Notes under the pieces: generated by a model
What the model saw: only the letters and a program-made list of their open reading frames with translations
Databases searched by the model: none
What the model was told of the DNA's origin: nothing
Part shown: piece by piece, positions 21,843-33,619 of the stretch
Numbering within the stretch: position 1 is the first letter of the stretch
Layout of the letters: every line of letters begins with the position of its first letter
DNA from: Termitomyces sp. T153
Taxonomy: Eukaryota; Basidiomycota; Agaricomycetes; Agaricales; Lyophyllaceae
Reading direction: 5' to 3'
Assembly (NCBI GenBank): GCA_018296165.2
Contig: JACKQL020000020.1
Coordinates: 558,001-622,000 of the forward strand
Length of the DNA: 64,000 nucleotides
Program-made: the position numbers and the translations under genes

Positions 21843-22760
21843 TGATACGCCTGTCTCGTACTTGAGACAGGTTGAAAGAACTAGGAAAAACTGAGCTTAC
21901 CAAATTAAACAAGCTGAAAACCGTAGGCTTGGGTAAGATGCCGAAAACCGTAGGCATAAAAACATACCTAGTAAAATAAGAATCACTGAAGAACCCAAAA
22001 AGCACGTATGCAGCGACGCCAGCAGAATCTATGACGTCGAAAACAGAGGCTGGTCACGCGTTCGATCGACAATCAATGGCTGGGCTCGGCAAAACCGGCT
22101 AGAAAGCTAACCGACGCCGAGGACAGCCATGGACGTCTAAAAACAACAATAAAACCTACCTCCCCTCGATACCATACGCCAGACCACCTGAGATCCAAGC
22201 TGGCCGCCATACAAACCACGCGAAGCCTATTGAAGAGAAGTTGGACGGAAAAAGAGTAAGAGAAAAGAGGTCAGACGAACGAAAACCCGAGTAACGCCGA
22301 CCCAGCACGTCATCTTGTACGAACAACCAATGAGAAAGAAAGGCCAAGGAAATCCACGCAGTACACCCACGGGCGCGCACGGAAAACACTCTGGCCCGTG
22401 CGCACACAACGAGCTATAAAAGTAAAAGGAGAGAAGAATCGGGGGAGGAGACAAGCAACGACGTACCACGGCTCGGCTAGCCCCAGGGAGCGGCTAACTT
22501 AGGCTTACGAGTATTTAGTTGGTTCGGGTTTTTAATTATATATATTTTTGAACCCATTCGATAGTTCGAGGCCGTCTCAACTAGCGAATAAATCAATTTA
22601 AATCTATACCCACGACTGTAACGTCTAAGTGAGCTTTCGTGTAACTTAAGCCTCCAAAACTCTGTGAAAATAAAGTTTGATCCGTTGATCCGATCAATTG
22701 ACGGCATCAATAAAACATCAAGCACATTCACCAGCAAGTAACAGATCCGAAAAGATAACA
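21843..22760 (+). repeat. LTR of Gypsy family B (left copy), relatively young
   Basis: Begins TGATACGCCTGTCTC, with an 8-bp stem CCTGTCTC/GAGACAGG (21850-21857 and 21864-21871). It carries a doubled GCCTACGGTTTTC(G/A)GC motif on the opposite strand (about 21915-21960), a canonical TATAAAAG at 22415-22422 and a downstream CTCCCTGGGG-type block (22484-22493, opposite strand). The same blocks, in the same order, recur inverted at 39185-38413 and, in part, at 46963-43990. TG start plus TATA box indicate an LTR with its promoter. It retains many CpGs, unlike the other copies, so it is probably the youngest. The right end is uncertain (22,700-22,950) and I found no target duplication. Confidence 0.65.
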
Positions 22761-23065
22761 TGCGGTAATGTACCATGTTCCTCGCGTCCTTTGATGAGGA
22801 TCATATTGGATCCCCAAGTAATCTTTTGATGGTCTCTCGCGACCCGCATTTTAACTGTGTTCATGGTCAGTGAGTAATATTTTACTGGAACACAGTGAGA
22901 CACGTCAAACACTCGGAGGAAGACTACATGGTCCCTCAAGGGTGTGCCGGCTTCCCATTTTTGAAAAACCTAGGTCGATATTGTTTGTTCTAGGTAAATG
23001 TCTTGACTAACTAATTATGTAATTCAGTGTTTGCGTCCAAATAAGGCAATATGACATCAGACTCA
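22761..23065. other. Sequence between LTR and non-autonomous element
   Basis: No coding feature. It may contain the end of the B LTR or the start of an internal region. Confidence 0.3.
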
Positions 23066-23067
23066 TA

Positions 23068-23711
23068 CAGTTGAACCTCTCAGCCCTTGTAACCAATAAC
23101 CCTTTCAATCCAATGGGTTTTCGGCATCCACCAACTTGGTTTGCAGGGAAATTTGATAACCCTCTGATACCTGATATTAAGGTCATAACCAATAATTTAC
23201 CCAAAAAGTATAGATTTTTCATCATAATTAATTGGTTTCTCCTAAGCATATGATGGAAGAATCACTGTATTATTGACATACCATTGTAATTTTAATGGCA
23301 AATTGAGCAAAAAAAAGATCCAACAATGGATTTCTGGTTGCAGGTCACATGACTTTGATAATGGCTTTGATGATGACGTCGGGCTCTGCATGATGTCATA
23401 TTTCCCATGTCCATTCCTGGTAAATTTGCAGTCCTAGGCATTGGAATCCTCAGACTTATTCTCTTTGGGATTTCCCTCTGCCAGGTATGTAGTTAGTTTC
23501 TGCTGTGCTGCTACTGTTAATAGACTTACTCTTAACAAATATTTCACTAAAAATTCAAATAATCACTAGCAGCAATGTATATAATGTCTACTTATACTAA
23601 AAGGAAGCATGAAAAGAGACTCTGCAATGACCCCTCTTATACCCGATACTCTCTAATAACTGATACTTTTTGGCTCCACAGAGGGGCCATTGGTTATGAG
23701 AGGTTTGACTG
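23068..23711. mobile_element. Non-autonomous pogo/Tigger-like element (internal-deletion derivative)
   Basis: 644 bp, starting CAGTTGAACCTCTCA and ending GAGAGGTTTGACTG, flanked by the TA target duplication (23066-23067 and 23712-23713). About 330 bp at the left and 200 bp at the right match the ends of the 2.7-kb element at 44220-46916, including ccaatgggtttt, caccaacttggtttgcaggg and tatactaaaa. The central piece differs: it lacks transposase and contains about 45 bp (near 23440-23485) resembling LTR-like sequence at 59650-59695. It is a MITE-like derivative that a transposase of this family could mobilise. Confidence 0.88.
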
Positions 23712-23713
23712 TA

Positions 23714-24796
23714 CTGCTCTCTTCTTGTTGAAGCATTTCAAATTTGCTGCACCAAAGTCATTGATGTTTGCCAGTGGAGCATCCATGTAGCATCTGTCAT
23801 CATCCAATGAGTTGCTATTGTAGTCTCATGGATATTTGATTTGATTTGATTTACTCCTGTACCTGCTGGGGCCTTGCCTCTATAAAATATGTGTGAGATT
23901 TTTATGACTATGGAACTCCAAATAAAAGGCTAGATTGACACTAAATAATAAATTGTTAATCTAGATTGGAACTGATGGATGGATTTGGAATCAGACAGGA
24001 ATCAGAATTGGCTGATTATGAATCTCACATCTAGTAATTCAACTTCTGCTCCATGTGGGAGATCATTCTAACTGCTATAGTACTTATGGTCAGATAGATT
24101 TTTGCCCACTGCAATTGTGAAAGTATGTCAGCATTTGGCACTATGCTTTGAATATAATTGGATAACAGAATCTGCCAGGTCAACTAACATGCATTTGAAG
24201 TGTGGGAATCTGAGAAACTTGAACCAAGTTTGTATGGTAGAGCAAGCTGTTGACAACCTCAAGCTGCCACACAAACACTGTGAATAGTCAGTGCAATATA
24301 CATCTGCAGAGGAGTGTGGACAGGGCTTTTAGTGCCTTCACAGCATCCTCAATGCTATCTTTTATTTGTCCTAGGTAATCATTCACCTGTCAGTCAGCAT
24401 CAGGCCTTGACATCAGCATCACTGTCTATCTGCTCATAACTTGGCTCAAGGTAAGTCTTCTTGCACTCTTTCTAAAAACTTATTTAAATATTGTTGTAAA
24501 CTAGGTCCAGAGATACAGACTAATAGAATAGTTCCAATTGTACCTGCTTGTATTGCTCATGGTTCAGTATTGACATGTATCACTTTTACTGATTGTCATA
24601 GCACACAACCTTGCCCTTGCCCTGCACCTTACACTACATCTGTGCAGATTACTCAGCTTTGCAGCTTCATCCACACACCTTAAGAACCTTGAACTACCTT
24701 GACTCAAACAGCACAAGCAAGTCCACCTAATACACTCTGCTCTGCTGTGCAACATGTTGCTTTACCTCAAGTTAGACAAAGACCATTAGAGCCTGT
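23714..24796. other. Decayed transposon sequence without clear gene
   Basis: CpG-poor sequence with a short TTTGA tandem run near 23836-23856. Weak open stretches such as 24441-24683 may be the eroded N-terminal part of the Plavaka-like element that follows. No domain is identified. Confidence 0.35.
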
Positions 24797-25900
24797 TTGA
24801 CCAATGGTAATTCCATACAGCCATCCACCAACATGGAGTCCAGGCCAGCAGTTGTTGAATCAATATTAGCACTGCCTCCATCTGCCCATCCAATTCCTCC
24901 TTCCTATCTGCTTCCTCCTGCCCATTTGCTAGAAATTGACACTTTTCAAACTGACTATCATCTGGCCACTGGAAGAGCCAGTGTTCTTACACTGCTTGAA
25001 GAATACCAACAAGACATTCCACCTAGACCTCATGCTAAAACATACCTTCCTTTCCAATCTGAGAGTGGATTCAGTTTGGCAGAGCTCATTGTCAAAGTTC
25101 AGCTTTCTGCTGGAGATATCAACAGCCTTCTCCATTTGATCCATAAGTTTTAGTCTGATTCTGATGAACTTTTACTTGTCAAAAACTACAAGAACATCAA
25201 AAAGCTCTTAGATTCTGCTGCAGAGAGACATGTGCTGGTGCATTCATGTCACCTTTCCTGAAAAATTTTGTGATCTGATTAATAGACAGTTTAAATGTAA
25301 CAACATTCAAGTCTCATATAAGAATATGACATATTCATACTCTCTGACATATTGTTCTTTGAAGCCATGGATAAACAGTCACTTAGGAGACTCATATTTT
25401 GGAACAGTCATTAAGTTTGATGCAGAAAGAGTCCACAAATGGGATGGAGTTAGATGGATTTGTGTCTAGACTGATCCTCATACTACAAAGAGGATGTAGG
25501 ATGTGCAGGTAAGTGTGATCTTGGTTATCCTGAGTACTTCACCTTATAATTTACATAGGATATGCTTCCAGAAACTGTGTGCCCCCTTCTCATCACTATT
25601 TATTGATTAAACAAACTTAGGGTCATTTAATGAAAGACTAGGCTATCATGTTATGGCTTGCATCAAAAATTTTCTAGAGGAGATATGTAATGGGCATGGC
25701 TTTGGATCAACTGAATTCATTGGCTGGCTTTCAATTGTAAAAGCAACTTTTTTCTGCCATCAGAGCTCAATTTTCTTACACTCATCATGGTATAGGTCAA
25801 AGATAACTCATCCAAGCACCACAAATGAGATTGGATCAATCACAAATGGGACATTTATCATGCATGCCTTGAAGAAATATTTTCAATGATTTCTAATGAC
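24797..25900 (+). pseudogene. Plavaka-like (CACTA-type) transposase relic
   Basis: Readable pieces include MESRPAVVESILALPPS, the block YLPFQSESGFSLAELIVKV, NYKNIKKLLDSAAERHVL, YKNMTYSYSLTYCSLKPW, VIKFDAERVHKWDGVRWI and MACIKNFLEEICNGHGFGS followed by GWLSIVK. The order and spacing resemble the transposases of Plavaka elements of mushrooms (an FxSExxF/SLA block, then a W-rich core and a GNG-FGS-GWL-IV block). It is broken by multiple stops and frameshifts and lacks the C-terminal part, so it is inactive. Termini were not located. Confidence 0.55.
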
Positions 25901-25919
25901 TCAATTTATGGAATTTATT

Positions 25920-26390
25920 ACAATGTCTGCAGGCTTGGGAGCTCCTCTTTTGTCTGAAGCTGCATGACCAGGCACATCTCCAATGTCTTGCACCATTGGA
26001 TCATGTGCCACTGCATTATTTTGATGTTTTTCTGCTCTTGCAGCTTGTAACTTCTCCCCAGCTTCATAGGAACTTTGAACTACACATTCTCTATAGACCT
26101 GTGGGGGTTCTCTGAGCTTGCTTTAGTTGTAGGAATAGTGACATGCATTGATTGACAAGGTTCTGCCAGTACTTTTGGGTGAGCAGGTAAATCTGCTATG
26201 ACTTGAGATGGGTCTCCTAGTACAGGCAGTTGACATGGCCCAACAGATATTAGTACTTCATCTTCATTGTCATCCATGGTAAATAGTGTGTTGATTGCAA
26301 AATAGCACTGTTTGATTTTGTTTGTCTTAGTGACTTAACCAAACTGTGTCAACTCAGCAAGTTTAGAGGTTTCATACTTAGAATCACAAC
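25920..26390 (-). pseudogene. 5' fragment of a B-like retroelement
   Basis: On the minus strand, sequence at about 26390-26300 (agcactgtttgattttgttt, then aaccaaactgtgtcaactca in + order) repeats the segment at 38335-38410 that adjoins a B-family LTR. Downstream on minus, MDDNEDEVLISVGPCQLPV begins at 26277, probably the start of a gag-type frame. The fragment is cut at its right edge by the chromovirus LTR remnant. Confidence 0.45.
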
Positions 26391-26392
26391 TC

Positions 26393-26483
26393 CAGAATGC
26401 CAGGTTATAAGTGCAGGACATTGCATCTGCCTAGTAAGGATTCACTAGTGTAGCTGAGCCCCCATAGTCAGCAGAACCTGACA
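26393..26483 (+). repeat. Truncated left LTR of chromovirus A
   Basis: 91 bp, nearly identical to the 3' end of the right LTR (shared ccagaatgccaggttataag, agctgagccccc and gtcagcagaacctgaca). Its 5' portion is deleted. Confidence 0.8.
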
Positions 26484-26987
26484 TAATATCAAGACTCCCC
26501 CTTATCCCATTCTTGATGTCTGTGTATAACCCTGTGTATAACCCTGCTGGCTACCTAACCAATGTCTATAGTCAGCTGGTTCTTGAAAACCCATACACCC
26601 TGTTCTACCCAGGCCCCCCTGCAGATCAGTATGTCCTCTGCCACTAGACTCCTGACTCCAACCAGGCATTCTATGTCCCCTCCATCAGCCAGGGAATTCC
26701 CCTGGGCTGGCACCACCCTCCAGCATTCCCTGCCAATGGCAGCAACCCCCACATATACCCCAGAGAATACTCTGCAGTGCCCCATAACCCCACCTATCTT
26801 CCCCCCACCCACTACTACATGTACTCAGTTTCTGCTGCAGCTCCAGCCCCTCTGGAGCACTCAGATAATTATTCTCCTCCTTGTCTGCTATTCTCTGCTC
26901 AAATTCCCCCCTTCCTCCAGATAGCAAAGGGTCAAAGCCTACATCCAACAGTGTGATGAAGTCCTCCATTTTCTCTGCCTCTCTCCT

Positions 26988-28960
26988 ATGGAATTTGCAA
27001 GATGCACTTGTACCCTCCTCATTGACTTGGGCTACCCCAACACTCCAGCAACTCTGGAAGTTTGGGTGGATCAACTCCTCAACTTCCATGAATGCTATCT
27101 GCAAGGAAATCTCCCAGAAATGACACAAGGCACCCTGGGCATTGACACTAACTTACAGAATAAGCTCCACACATTGGTCAAGGAAATCCACACTAGTCCA
27201 AACCCCTGCCCATTCAAAGACCCTCTAAACCCCTCCCGCTCCTTTCATATGCAACATGAGGAACCTGTAGGGACATGTAGTGAAGCTCCACCTCCCATTC
27301 CCTGCCAGCAGGAAGAACTCAATGCAGCATCCAGCATCTTGAGAAACCTCAACTCCATAGGAGGATTGTTCAACCAATCCACTGCCCACACTTTGGCCCT
27401 CTCTGCTTGCTCCCAGGCCAACTCCATCCCCAGCACCTTCTGTACCTGGGATCAGCCCACCACCCCTGAACCCCATATGCAACAGCCACCCCTGCATGTT
27501 AACAATGACAACCAGACTCTCTCCTACATTAATGAGCCTAGTAATCCCACTAATAAGCCTGCCCTGCACAAATGGCCCTGCACAAGACAGACCCCCCCAT
27601 TTCAATCTCCATGCTCCCCATACCAACATGCTTCCATCCCACTAGAATGTTGCAGCCCCTCTGAGACAGCCCATGGGCCCCAGAGCACTCCAACCCCCCT
27701 TCCCCACTAATCCTCCTTGCCCCCACTTATTCCAATGTCCAACCCTCCCACTGATGCCAATTACTTTGGATCCCCTACCCCTAGAGGATCCCCTCCCCCT
27801 TGATGGGCCTTTCGGCCTCTCCTGGGTAATGCGGGGCAGCCCCCTGGCAGCAGACCTCCCAATAGTGGACTACCTAAAGGATGGGGCCCAGCTATAGATA
27901 ACTTTCCCCCCCAGCATGGCAATGAAAACAACAACTACTACTACTACATTGCTAGACCCCTGCTCCAAACTCAAAACACCCAAGATGACACTTGTGACAC
28001 ACTGGCTTGGGAAGGAAAACTTGACATTCAAAAGCCCAAACCCTTTACTGGTCACAATCCCCAGAAGTGGCACATCTTCCTAACCCAGTGTCTAACAATA
28101 TTCTAAGCTAAGCCCATTACCTTTCAGCTTAAAAGCTCATGAGTGGCCTTCACTGCATTATATTTGCAGGGAATCGCCTTTGATCATTACACCATGCTAC
28201 TCCAGTTTGATCCCAACAACTCTGTGCTCTCCAATTGGCTTACTTTCACCCAGGAATTCTCAAGTAAGTTTGGTGTCTTTAACACCATAGTGGAGGTGGA
28301 GGAAAACCTCTTCAACCTCTGGATATGCAACAATGAATGTTTCACAACTTTCATCATACAATTCAAACAGGAAGCTTATGAAACTGAGTGGAACTACAAT
28401 GCCCTCCACTTTGCCCTCTATTGCACCCTGCCTCAATGGATCAAGAACATCCTCCACCTTGCACCCAAGCAAACCACCTACAATATATATAAGGCACTCA
28501 TTACCCAGGTTAACCAATGTTACTGGGAAGACTGGAGCAAGAACATAGCACCCTGGACTTTGTGGAACACCTCTGGCAACACCAACTGGCAGGCCAGAGC
28601 AATTAACGGCACTTGACCCTCAATCCCTGCCAACCCTGCCAACTCTGCACCCTGTTTCCCTCTAGGCCAAGGACCTTCTAGCGCCAATTGACCCCCAAGA
28701 CAGCACCCCCCTGCCCAGCTCAATGCCGCTGACCTCCAGGAGGCCTCAGAACTCTGGGATGCCAACCCTGATGACCATGATGACACTCTGAACTCTGCTA
28801 ATGACTAAGAAGCTCTATGTGCAAAGAAGATTCAGGATAGGCCATAGATCAACATACCAGAGGAAACTCAGAAGAAATGATGGAAAGAAGGCACATGCAT
28901 CCTATGTGGTGAGCAGGGACACTTTATTTGCAGTTGTCCTAAATGACAGGTGATGGGATG
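26988..28960 (+). pseudogene. Chromovirus A gag
   Basis: A Pro/Asn/Thr-rich N-terminal part (26988-27710) is followed by a capsid-type domain at 28143-28616: LYLQGIAFDHYTMLLQFDPN, NWLTFTQEFSSKFGVF and EENLFNLWICNNECFTTFI, the Retrotrans_gag pattern. A zinc knuckle CILCGEQGHFICSC (CX2CX4HX4C) lies at 28896-28937. Stops and frameshifts separate the parts. Gag would form the virus-like particle. Confidence 0.75.
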
Positions 28961-29149
28961 TGCCATGTAAACAATCAATGGAGAAGACTGTGATTACCAG
29001 TTTATAGAAAACAAGTCAGTGGTTTAGGTCTTGAAGACACACTAGACCATGGACTAGACCTTGACATCTTCTCTGCCCTAGCCATACTTCTCTGCACAAT
29101 GGTACTTGCCACAGACAACCTCCCAGCACACTCCCCTCCCACTCCTCCA

Positions 29150-32100
29150 CCACCCTTCTCCTCTGCACCACTCTCTCCTTCTCTGACCACTCCATTCCCA
29201 CACTAGTTGACAGCAGTGCCACAGATAACTTCATTGATGAATCCCTGGCAGTGCTTGCTCCCTACCACCTCTGATGCCTCCCCACTCTAATCCCCCTCAA
29301 GCTCTTTGACAGTGACCCCACCCCTGCCAGAGACATTATATACTGCTTAGAAATGACTATGACCTTTACTAACAGACAACAACAAGAACTCTGGCTACTC
29401 ATCACAAAACTACACCCCTCTACTCCTGTCATCTTAGGCTTCTCCTGGCTCTACTCCACCAACCCCCGCATTGACTGGCCCAGCCTCATCCTCCACTCCT
29501 TAACTAGAACAATCCCACTGACTCCAGACTAGTATCCTTTAATGTCTCACCCTCCTCTGAGAATCCCAAGACTGTGATTGACTAACTCCAGACTCCCCCG
29601 CAGCTCTGCTCCAGGTCTGTGCAGTTGTTTGTCATCAATGTCCAACTTGATGGCTCACCCAAGGTACTCCCCACTCTTGTCAACAGCAACACCTCCAGTA
29701 CCTTCATCAGCAGCAGTCAACTCAACCTCTAATGCAATGACCTCAACAAACCCCTTGAGCTCCAACTCTTCGATGGAAGCCCCACCATTATAGGAATCAC
29801 TCAATACTACAACAACACTCTCACTCTTGACAATGATCTGCAGTTCCAGGCCTGGCTCCTCATCACCCAACTCCCCCCATTGACTCCAATCATGCTTAGA
29901 CTTCCATGGCTGCAAGACATCAACCCTAACATTGACTGGAAGAACCTCACTATTCAATTTCCTAGCCTTGAAGCAAGTCTAGCAGCTGCCATTTCCTTCT
30001 GCCTCCAGTCTATCTTGGACTCCAACATCTCCAACTCCAGCGCCAACACCTCTGGAGCAACTCAAAGCCCCTCAACCTCTGATAGTGACCCAAAAGGCAA
30101 AGAAAATGCAACCCTGCCTTGGTCACCCTCAATCAAATCATGATGGCTGCCTCCCAACATACTTCAGAATTGATACAAAGGCCCATGGTACCCTGACCAG
30201 CAATGCTCAACCCCTCTGACCAACCCTGCCACCACTCCAGACTCAACTGCTACTGCCCCATTGTCCACCCCCATTGATTCCAGAAACCTTGACATTAAAA
30301 TCATTGGCACCATCTTCTTTGCATGCATCCTACAAGACAGCACCCCTGCCTTCCAGTTACAAATCATGCCAGTCCTACCAGAGGAGCACCTCCATGCAGA
30401 AACCACCATGCTGGAGTGCAAAATGGAGGAACAGATCCTATTTGAAGTAGTTCCTCCAGAGTATCATGAATTCACTAATGTGTTCTCTGAAGGGAGTGCT
30501 AAAGAACTTCCCCTGCACTGCTTCTATGACCACAAGATCAACTTCAAAGAAGGTGCCTCACCCCTGTTTGGCAAGATCTACAACATGTCCAAGATCAAGC
30601 TCTGGGCCCTGAAGGAGTACCTTGACAACATGCTTGGCAAGGGCTTCATATACCTGTCAATCTCCACTGCTGGTGCTCTGGTCTTATTCACCAAGGAGAA
30701 GGATGGATCACTCTGACTCTGTGTGAATTATTGGGGACTTAACAAAGTCACCAAAAAGAACTGGTATTCCCTCCCTCTGATCAGAGATCTTGTTGACTGC
30801 CTCTACAGTGCTAAGATCTACACAAAGATAGACCTCCACTCTGGCTACAATAATGTCTGGATTGCTCTGGGACATGAATGGAAGACTGCCTTTTGCACCC
30901 ACTATGGCCTCTTTGAGTACCTTGTAATGCCCTTTGGAATGACTAACTCCTCTGCCACTTTACAGTGCTTCATGAATGACATCTTCCATGATATGAATGA
31001 TGTTTTTATCATCGTGTATTTGGACAACATCTTGATCTACTCAAATTTGCCAGAGGAGCATCTGGAGCACATCCACTGTGTCCTAGAACAACTCCAGGAG
31101 TATTACCTTCATGCCAAACTCAAGAAATGTTCCTTCCACATGATGGAGGTTGAATACCTCAAGGTCATTGTCACTCCCAATGGCATGCACATGGACCCTG
31201 CCAAGGTTGAAGCTATACTCAATTGGCCCCTGCTGTGGAATGTCAAGGAGGTACAGTCATTTCTAGGGTTTGCTAACTTTGATCACCAATTCATCAACAA
31301 CTACTCTGGAATCACCAAACCCCTCAACCAACTCATGCAGAAGGACACCCCTTGGGATTGGGACAGCAAGTGCCAAAGCATATTCCTTCTCCTAAAGAAG
31401 GCCTTCACCTCCACTCCAGTCCTCCATCATTTCAACCCCTCCCTGCCAATCATACTCAAATGCAATGCCTCTGACTACACCATCACCAGAATACTCTCCT
31501 AGTTGGACTTCAGAGGCAAGGATCTCCACCCTGTCACTTTCTACACCCATTCAATGATTCCCATAGAGCACAACTATGACATCTACAATAAAGAACTCCT
31601 TGCAATCATTGAAGCCTTCTATCAGTGGCAGGCCTACCTTGAGGGATCCCCACACCACATCCAAGTCTACTCTGACCACAACAACCTGCAATACTTCATG
31701 ACCACAAAACAACTCAACTGCTGCCAAGCTCAATGGTCTGAAACCCTCTCAGAGTACAACTTCACCATCCACTATTGCCCCAGACAACTCAGCACAAAGC
31801 CTGATGCCCTCACTTGGAGGTCCAACATATATCTGAAAAAATCATTTGAAGCTGAACAGAACATGTTCAACCATCAAGTGGTAATCCCCCCCAAACATCT
31901 ACATGCTGTGCTGATTTTAAATGAAGAAGGGATTCTCCATCAAATTAGAAACTCATCCCCAGACCCTTTCTTCACTCAGCATGACCCCTGCAACAATTTT
32001 TTCAATGAGTCAAATGCTGAAAACTCCTTCATGCTGTCTCCAGACCACCACCTCCTGTTCTGGAGTGGATGAATTTATGCTCCAGACTACAAGTCCATTT

Positions 32101-33430
32101 GCCTTGACATACTCTGGCAACACCACAATCACAAACTCTGGGGACACTCAGGAATTTATAAGACCCTTCAACTCATCTCCTAGACTTACTTTTGGCCAGG
32201 AATGAAGAAAGATGTCACACAATACATAAGGGCCTGCAAACCTTGTCTTTGGGCCAAGATACCCTGCCACTGTCCCCATGGGTTACTGAAGCCCCTCCCC
32301 ATTGGCCAACACCCCTGGTTCTCAATATCAATGGATCATATCATTGAATTCTCTGACTCTGAAGATTTCAATGCAATCCTTGTTGTTGTCTGCTGCCTCA
32401 CTAAACAAGCCCTCTTCATCCCCTGCCACACCACTGACAATGCTCTGGAGTTTGCCAAACTATTCCAAACTATTCCTCAAATACATATTCTTCAAGCACA
32501 GATTCCTGGATGACATCATCTCTGACCATAGACCTCTATTCATATCTTGTTTTTGGCAATCACTATGCAAGGTGCTCAAAATCAAAACCAATCTCTCCAC
32601 CACCTATCACTTAGAGACCAATGAACAAACAGAATGAGTAAACCAGATGTTGGAACAGTATCTCTGCCTCTATGTTAACTATTTACAGAATGACTGGCAT
32701 GTAGAACTTCCCCTCGCTGAGTTTACCTACAACAATATGCCTCACTCTACTACTGGAGTTTCCTCCTTCTATGCTAACAAGGGCTACAACCCCCAACTTA
32801 TGCTATCCCTCAAGGATATCCCTTCTCATGTTGCCCACAAAGTTGCTGAAGACCTCTGATCCCTTTACCAGTTTCTCCAGGACAAGATCAACACTGCCAA
32901 TCATGCCTATTCCAAGCATGCCAATGCCTGATGCAACCTGACCCCCAACTGGTCCCCTGGCACCTTGGTCTAGCTCAATCAACAAAATCTCAAGACCTGA
33001 AGGCCCTCCATCAAGCTTGATCACAAACATTTTGGCCCTTTCAAAGTCCTCCAGAAGGTCTCCATGCATACCTACAAGCTTGACCTACCTCTGGGCTTGA
33101 AAGGCCACCACTCTGTGTTCCACATCTGACTCCTTGAAAGACATGCTCTAGACCCATTCCCTGGCCAATGCCCTAGCTGACTGCTCCTGTCAAAGTTGAG
33201 AATGGGTGTCACTACAAGGTCGACCAAATCCTTGACTCTTGCATGGTCCATAGCCAACTCCAATACTTGGTCCACTGGAAGAGCTATGGACTTGAGGACA
33301 ACACTTGGGAACCCCAAAAAAACCTTGATGGAGCCCCTGACAAACTCTGGGACTTCCATTGATGACACCCCACTAAGCCCTGCGACTCCCAGGACTAGCA
33401 AACACAGACAGCATCAATGGGCATAACTCC
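29150..33430 (+). pseudogene. Chromovirus A pol with chromodomain
   Basis: In order: aspartic-protease-like LVDSSATDNFIDESL (near 29203; consensus DSGAT, so the Gly is lost), RT from about 30440 with VNYWGLNKVTKKNWYSLPLI, TKIDLHSGYNNVWIA, VMPFGMTNSSATLQ and YLDN at 31017-31028 (consensus YLDD), RNase H (31380-31830) with YNKELLAIIEAF and VYSDHNNLQYF, integrase with IRACKPCLWAKIPCHCPHGL, SMDHIIEFSDSEDFNAILVV and NDWHVELPLAEFTYNN, and a C-terminal chromodomain (33200-33360) containing [20 protein letters not shown]. Arg codons are frequently stop, Trp, Cys or His, e.g. DGSL*LCVNYWGLN. The pol is dead; the chromodomain identifies a chromovirus, whose integrase usually targets heterochromatin. 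Confidence 0.88.
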
Positions 33431-33619
33431 TGCCTCTAGACTCATTAGGGATTCAACTCCTATGAGTAACCCCTTATGTGTTTTATTCACTTCTTCTTAC
33501 TCAACACTAAAAAGAGTCACTCATCCAGGCTAAAGGTCCAAAAAGAGCTGTATATACAAAAATACATAATATTACAGAGGTATGAGTAGGCCCAGAACAC
33601 AAGAAGACAAGTTCAAGAA

